Shown: positions 59,690 through 64,000 of the stretch, in pieces
Position numbering within the stretch: the stretch's first letter is position 1
Layout of the letters: every line of letters starts with the position of its first letter
From: Aldrovandia affinis
Lineage: Eukaryota > Chordata > Actinopteri > Notacanthiformes > Halosauridae
Assembly (NCBI GenBank): GCA_029706075.1
Contig: JAINUG010000130.1
Span: forward strand, 1,840,383-1,904,382
Length of the DNA: 64,000 nt
Direction of reading: 5' to 3'
The notes under the pieces: generated by a model
Told to the model about the DNA's origin: nothing
Database searches by the model: none
The model's input: only the letters and a program-made list of their open reading frames with translations
Program-made: the position numbers and the translations under genes

Positions 59690-60130
59690 GGAATCAGGGT
59701 GATTAACAGCCACGCCTACTGGCAGGACAACTGGGGCACACAGCTGTACTGCATCATCTAAATGTACCTGTGTGCTTATAACAGACAACGAATAAAAACA
59801 GGAGGGAACATCTTTGGGTAGTGTTGTTGTAGTGATTGTTTAGTGTTTAGTGTTTTGTTGAAAGCCGCTTTCTTATTTGTTAGTTAGTTTGTTAGTTAGT
59901 TATTTTGATGTGTTGTTTTTATCCGAAGCCCGTGAGGAAGATGGGCCGAAGTGTTTTGTTCATTTTTATATGTTTTGTATAGGTTCTCTCTCTGTGTCTC
60001 CCTGTGGGAAAGGTTTTAAAAAGCTGGTCAGCAGACTGACAGCTCTATTCTCTATGTCCTGTTGTTCTGTCCCCATCCACGGCATGCAACAAACATCTAT
60101 CAAACAAATAGATAGCTTTTAAAAAAAAGT
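59690..60130 (+). repeat. Possible LINE 5' region or other repeat
   Basis: Begins near GCCACGCCTACTGGCAGGAC and continues with a GTTAGTTAGTTTGTTAGTTA tandem stretch at about 59880. The style resembles the 5' leaders of fish LINEs, and LINE-like coding sequence follows about 300 bp downstream on the same strand. The link is inference only. Confidence 0.3.
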
Positions 60131-60369
60131 CATTTTACGCCCCCTGCAAATGTTTTGAAAAGGCTTGAATATTTATCAAGGCCTTCTATTTTTTGCTACA
60201 AAACTACTGAAGCAATAATTGCAATGAATGCCTTAAGAGTTGTTGTTATTAGCTTTTCAATTGCTGCTGAGCAAACATGATTAAAAAACATACAATAACA
60301 ACAAATATTCTTTGCTACCCTATTAAGACAATACAGCCCCATCAGCAATAACGTGAAAAGAAAATTACA

Positions 60370-60640
60370 TGGCTGGCAGTTGTATTAGCCCACTCATCAG
60401 CAGAGTTAAAAATTATATCAGGTATGAAGACCAGAAGACAGGAGAACGGGTAGTTTTATCAGCTTTTGCCGATGATATAACTATAGCTGTTAAAAATCAA
60501 AACAAACTAGATATTGTATATTCATATAATGTATGAAGAAGTTGCAGGAGTAAAGTTGAATCAAGATAAAACAAAATGTGTTTGGGTCAGTTATGGCACA
60601 CCAAATCCGCTAAATACAGACATGAAGGATGAAATTTAAA
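60370..60640 (+). pseudogene. LINE reverse transcriptase fragment
   Basis: The plus strand reads VVLSAFADDITIAVKNQNKL around 60450-60510. FADDI is the reverse transcriptase active-site box (usual F/YADD). It is followed, after a frame change, by a GVKLNQDKTK block that matches the G...N..KT/S motif. The pattern fits L1/Tx1-type LINEs. There are several stops and frameshifts. Related sequence may run on to about 61020 but could not be confirmed. Confidence 0.65.
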
Positions 60641-62505
60641 TTCTGGGGAAAACCTTAGCCAGATATTCAGTTCCATCTTATAAATGTGTCTATGGTGATT
60701 CCTTTGGCCTCTGTGATCCTGGAAGCAGAGATATATGTTTATGATACTGATATGTTGTTCTGTACGATTGATCCTTGGCATATAGTAAAAACTATAAAGT
60801 ACCAAATAAGTAGGATACCTAGTACTGGTGAAGTATGAAGCAGCAGGATTAAGATACGCTTTGTGGAGTGTGGTATTTTCAAGCACAGTTATGGAAGCCG
60901 AAGAAATGATTTTGTACACCATGAGGCATTTAGGAATGACAATATTTGACGTGGCATACAATTTGAAAGACCACATTGTGTTGAGATGGCAAGATGAAAA
61001 AACACAGGGTCAAGTAACGTGAATGCATGTAGGAAACACCGGATTGGACTGCCTGGGAAGAGTGTTTGTGTACATTCTGTGAGACATGGGTGTTTGTTTT
61101 AACTAGCATCATTTTTATATCGGTTCAATAATTTGGTATGTATTCCGGTTTTAGGAAGTGTGTAAATGGAGTACATTATTTGTGTATAAGAGTAACTTGC
61201 CTTTTTTATGTTGAAAACATTGAAAAGAGCACCCGCGCATTTTCCAGTTTGAATCACCGCCTCTACTTGGACCTCTGCTTTCACAAGATGCGATTTTCTG
61301 GCTAGCCTCCTCTCGTAAAAATGTGAGGGCAGATTTGATTTTAGGAGTCTGCAAGCTTTAGGGAAACAGAATAAAGCCTTATAGTGGCGGTTAAACTAGT
61401 TATCTTTTTATCTAACTTGTCCACTTAGAAGACCACACAGGGCATCTGTGCTAATTAGCGGGAGTGTGCACTGGTTTTGAATAGACACTCTCGTTGGTCA
61501 GTTTTACCGCACCTGGCCAATGGGTAGCAATATTTTCATCACACATTGTTTTTAAATCGCCTAGTGTTGGCATGTTTTTCTTCCAGGTTCCCACTGACAT
61601 TTGCTTAAGGCCTTAAAAATCGACGGGCCTGTGAGCAACAACAACAAAAAAAGATTCTACATTCTTGATGCATAGACACATAGCAATTCTCCTTGCATCT
61701 TAACATAGATTAAGTTGTTTCCCCAACTTTCAACAAACTATCTGGGCTGCTTACACTGTCTGAAATACAAACTTAAAAGCAGCAAGTGGATTTACTCCAT
61801 GAAGGACACTAACATATACAGCGCACAGTGTTTGCCAGGAGTTTGAAGGATTATTTAGATGCTGTTACAATAGCATGTAATCTAACGGTCTGCTGGGAGA
61901 GGGGCTCAACATTTGCACTTTTACAATACTGGTGCTGTGAAGAAGCCCATTGACAGTTCATGCTCATGAATAGAAAGGCTTTTTAATTAAATGGCAGGAG
62001 CTGCCCAGACTATGCGCTGCCCCATCTGAATATTTAGCTTTTTGCATCTAATCATGTGTGAATTTTGAATTTTATAGTGCTCGAGTTATTCTTAGCATAA
62101 CCACTTTCAGCGAGCATTTATCATATTTCAGTTCAAGAATATATACTTCTGTCTGATTCATTGGGAACAAAATACTTTTTCTGTCATCAAATTGTTAGTT
62201 GACTTCACAGGCCCAGCAATCTGTTTGAAACACCCAGTATCACTCCCAGACCTGATATGTATTCTCAAACATTTCTGTTCTGGGCTGCAGGTTTATACAG
62301 TATTGATACACTGCCAAAAATCCTTGAAAAAAGGGCCTCACGTTGAATTATACATGTGTATGATCTGACATTGTGAAAACAAGGTGTATATAGAAGCTCA
62401 ACAGGAACTGTAAATCAAAATTCAGTCCTTATCATATCTCAACAGTCCAGTCACATTTACCAATGCTGCCTTGCCTTTCATAGCCAGGGAACATTTTCGT
62501 ACGGT

Positions 62506-62545
62506 GTCTAACGTCTCACACTTCTCTCCGTTTTGCTCTTTCCAG
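62506..62545 (+). other. klhl4: Branch point and 3' splice site of intron 1
   Basis: CTAAC at 62508-62512 fits the branch-point consensus and lies 34 bases before the intron end. A pyrimidine-rich stretch (CTTCTCTCCGTTTTGCTCTT) leads into CCAG at 62542-62545. The placement agrees with the frame of exon 2. Confidence 0.75.
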
Positions 62546-62713
62546 GTTGTCTCTAAGTACCTACTCGAGGATGAACTCCCATGGCTCGGACGAGTTTTTC
62601 CAGGCTATGAACCATGCGGAGCAGACCTTCCGCAAGATGGAGAACTATCTCCAGCACAAGCAACTGTGCGATGTTCTCCTGATTGCTGGCGACCACAAGA
62701 TCCCTGCCCACAG
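62546..62713 (+). CDS. klhl4: klhl4 exon 2: start of the BTB domain
   Basis: The exon adds one base to the split codon left by exon 1 and then 55 full codons plus two bases, so intron 2 is also in phase 2. Residues run [20 protein letters not shown] and then [11 protein letters not shown], ending IPAHR. These are the linker helix before the BTB fold and its first strands. In the KLHL1/4/5 group this region reads (E)EQFHxINHAEQTxRKMENYL...LCDVLLIAG..(R)IPAHRLVLS in KLHL4, so the LLIAG form favours KLHL4, whereas the SDEFFQA part is as close to KLHL5. BTB domains mediate dimerisation and cullin-3 binding. The exon ends CACAG before GTGAGT. The next exon, not in the window, should supply RLVLS and the rest of BTB. 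Confidence 0.93.
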
Positions 62714-62940
62714 GTGAGTGACAGCACATCCTCCAATGATAACGGGTGACTAAGAGCACATTATCTTGTCAGACTCTTACTATCCGCGCCCACAGGAGAG
62801 TGACAGTGCATTTGTCAATCAGACTTTCATAATCCCCACCTACAGGTGAGTGACAGGTCATTCCCCGCTCCGACTCTTAGAATCCCCTCCCACAGATGAG
62901 TAACACCACATTCGTCAATCAGGCTTTCACAAGCTGAGCA
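62705..62940 (+). repeat. Decayed tandem repeat of the splice-donor region, unit about 50 bp
   Basis: The exon 2/intron 2 border sequence CCCACAGGTGAGTGACAG recurs as CCCACAGGAGAGTGACAG (CAG at 62793-62795), CCTACAGGTGAGTGACAG (62843-62845) and CCCACAGATGAGTAACAC (62893-62895). The last intervals are exactly 50 bases; the first is 82, which fits a 32-base partial unit plus a worn 50-base unit starting near GGGTGACTAAGAG. Spacers also match (TTTGTCAATCAGACTTTCAT against TTCGTCAATCAGGCTTTCAC). The third copy keeps a perfect GTGAGT donor. Confidence 0.85.
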
Positions 62941-64000
62941 ACAAGTAGGACAGATTGAGAATCGACCTAAAATGTAAACATTTTGCTGAATATTACCCTA
63001 TGAATTTTTGTGAACAACAAACATGTGAAGCAAAGGCCAGCCATTAGCTGAATCCTCTTTGCTTCATTTCTCTCAAAATTAGAACACGTCTGCACTTTTA
63101 AACAGACCAGTGCATTGAAGAAAAAGCAGATACTCGTGTGCCATGATTTTTATTATAATATTGAGAGTTTTGGAAATGAGGCTCCATTCAAAACGAATGG
63201 TAAAAATGTATCTCCTCAGTGAGTTTAACCATGTTGAAAACAGGTCCTTATCTCCATTTTAAGATTGCCCCACGCCACCTGCAGGCAGCACAGAATTAAT
63301 TTTAAAAAATGTGCGTGTCAGACATTTATTTGATGCGCGCATACCTATGCAGTGCTAAAACCATGCACAACCCCAGCAACAGCAGCAGCAAGAGAGAAGA
63401 TGTCTTGTCAGTGTGAAGACTAAAAAAAGACTTTAAAAATACTCTGTTTCCTCACTCACGCACACATTCACACGTGTTTGAAATCTCATTAATTTGCTTA
63501 GATGACCGTGGTGTGCTGTTTGAAACGCTAATGGCCACTATCGGGTGTGCATATTTGAAATTAAAGATGGAAATATGTACTGATTGAAACAAATAGTCTA
63601 GGTGTTGATACTCCTCTATGCCTATCTATTATTTCCATTGTCATGCTTGGAATTTAAAACTGATATGAAGTATTTTTGTAACCAACAAAATAATTCAAAA
63701 TAACTTGATTTCTTTGTGGTAATTATAATGGTTGAATATGAAGAGCACAAAGTTAATGCTACCACATTAGACATGATTAAGTAGAAAGGAATCAGTTGCT
63801 GATGGGTGAGCCCTCTGGACATTTTCTATCTTGTCTATCACAAAAAAAGGTTTAAGAATGATTGTGTTCTCCTCTACAGTATGTGTAGATTATCAACCCA
63901 CCACAGTTGAGTGGACAATGATCGTTTTTGATATTTCACCTTTATAATTAGGTTTATAATGCAGTTTTCATAGACAAGTAATTTACTTCTCACTTGTACT
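62714..64000 (+). other. klhl4: klhl4 intron 2, 5' part
   Basis: Begins with a consensus donor, GTGAGTG, and continues to the window edge. It holds the donor-region tandem repeat (to about 62940) and the dispersed repeat copy at 63066-63201. The remainder, AT-rich, shows no gene or other clear element. Confidence 0.85.
63066..63201 (+). repeat. Dispersed repeat, copy B
   Basis: Same family and orientation as 3200-3330. The final block GGCTCCATTCAAAACGAATGG is identical in both. Unknown family. Confidence 0.7.

Larger units (their letters stand above)
21361..62545 (+). other. klhl4: klhl4 intron 1, 41,185 bp
   Basis: The intron begins GTACGG and ends with a pyrimidine-rich stretch and CAG. 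It splits a codon after its second base; AG plus the first base of exon 2 (G) restores an arginine, so the frame is kept. It holds most of the transposons in this window and a CpG-rich patch at 24140-24480. Stretches I looked over without finding a gene or clear repeat include 21400-24100, 24600-26500, 26760-28660, 38000-40000, 44000-48400 and 58220-59680. These contain only short simple repeats and chance frames. Confidence 0.85.

Noticed and set aside
62714..62749. Plus-strand coding sequence continuing past exon 2
   Set aside because: In the klhl4 frame the next codon is TGA, and a consensus donor lies at the border. The longer frame belongs to another phase.
62705..62940. A CRISPR-like array of 50-bp spaced repeats
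   Set aside because: The units are imperfect tandem copies with similar spacers in a vertebrate intron, not identical repeats with unique spacers.

Overview
This is vertebrate nuclear DNA, almost certainly from a ray-finned fish. The signs are an intron-bearing KLHL-family gene, AT-rich non-coding DNA with long CA/GT and GA microsatellites, and a teleost-style set of transposons: Tc1-like elements, hAT MITEs, tRNA-derived SINEs, and L1-like, L2-like, Tx1-like and DIRS-like retroelement relics. Nothing bacterial or phage-like was seen. An early-branching teleost is possible from the tRNA-Glu SINE family, but that is a guess.

The one protein gene is klhl4, a BTB-BACK-Kelch protein, on the plus strand. 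Exon 1 (20936-21360) carries the start codon and a KLHL4-specific N-terminus. Exon 2 (62546-62713) carries the start of the BTB domain. The 41,185-bp intron between them has GT...AG ends, and the reading frame is kept across it. The rest of the gene (most of BTB, BACK and the Kelch repeats) lies beyond the right edge.

Layout: 1-20148 is upstream intergenic DNA with an internally deleted Tc1 element (995-1808), a 590-bp hAT-type MITE with a perfect 8-bp duplication (10104-10693), a SINE, microsatellites and a CpG-rich patch (about 16735-16995). 20149-20935 is the likely promoter and 5' leader, dominated by GA-rich purine tracts. 21361-62545 is intron 1, which holds a second CpG-rich patch (24140-24480), several SINEs, a DIRS relic, an L2-like LINE 3' end, a 1.3-kb inverted-repeat element, an L1 relic, two Tc1-like relics (one a palindrome), three short hAT MITEs and two oppositely oriented tRNA-Glu SINEs. 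62714-64000 is the start of intron 2, opening with a decayed tandem repeat of the splice-donor region.

Apart from klhl4 I see no host gene that can be supported. The longer open frames elsewhere fall in repeats or look like chance. I found no undescribed gene system. The most unusual local structures are the donor-site tandem repeat, the inverted-repeat element with reused subterminal motifs, and the head-to-head Tc1 palindrome.
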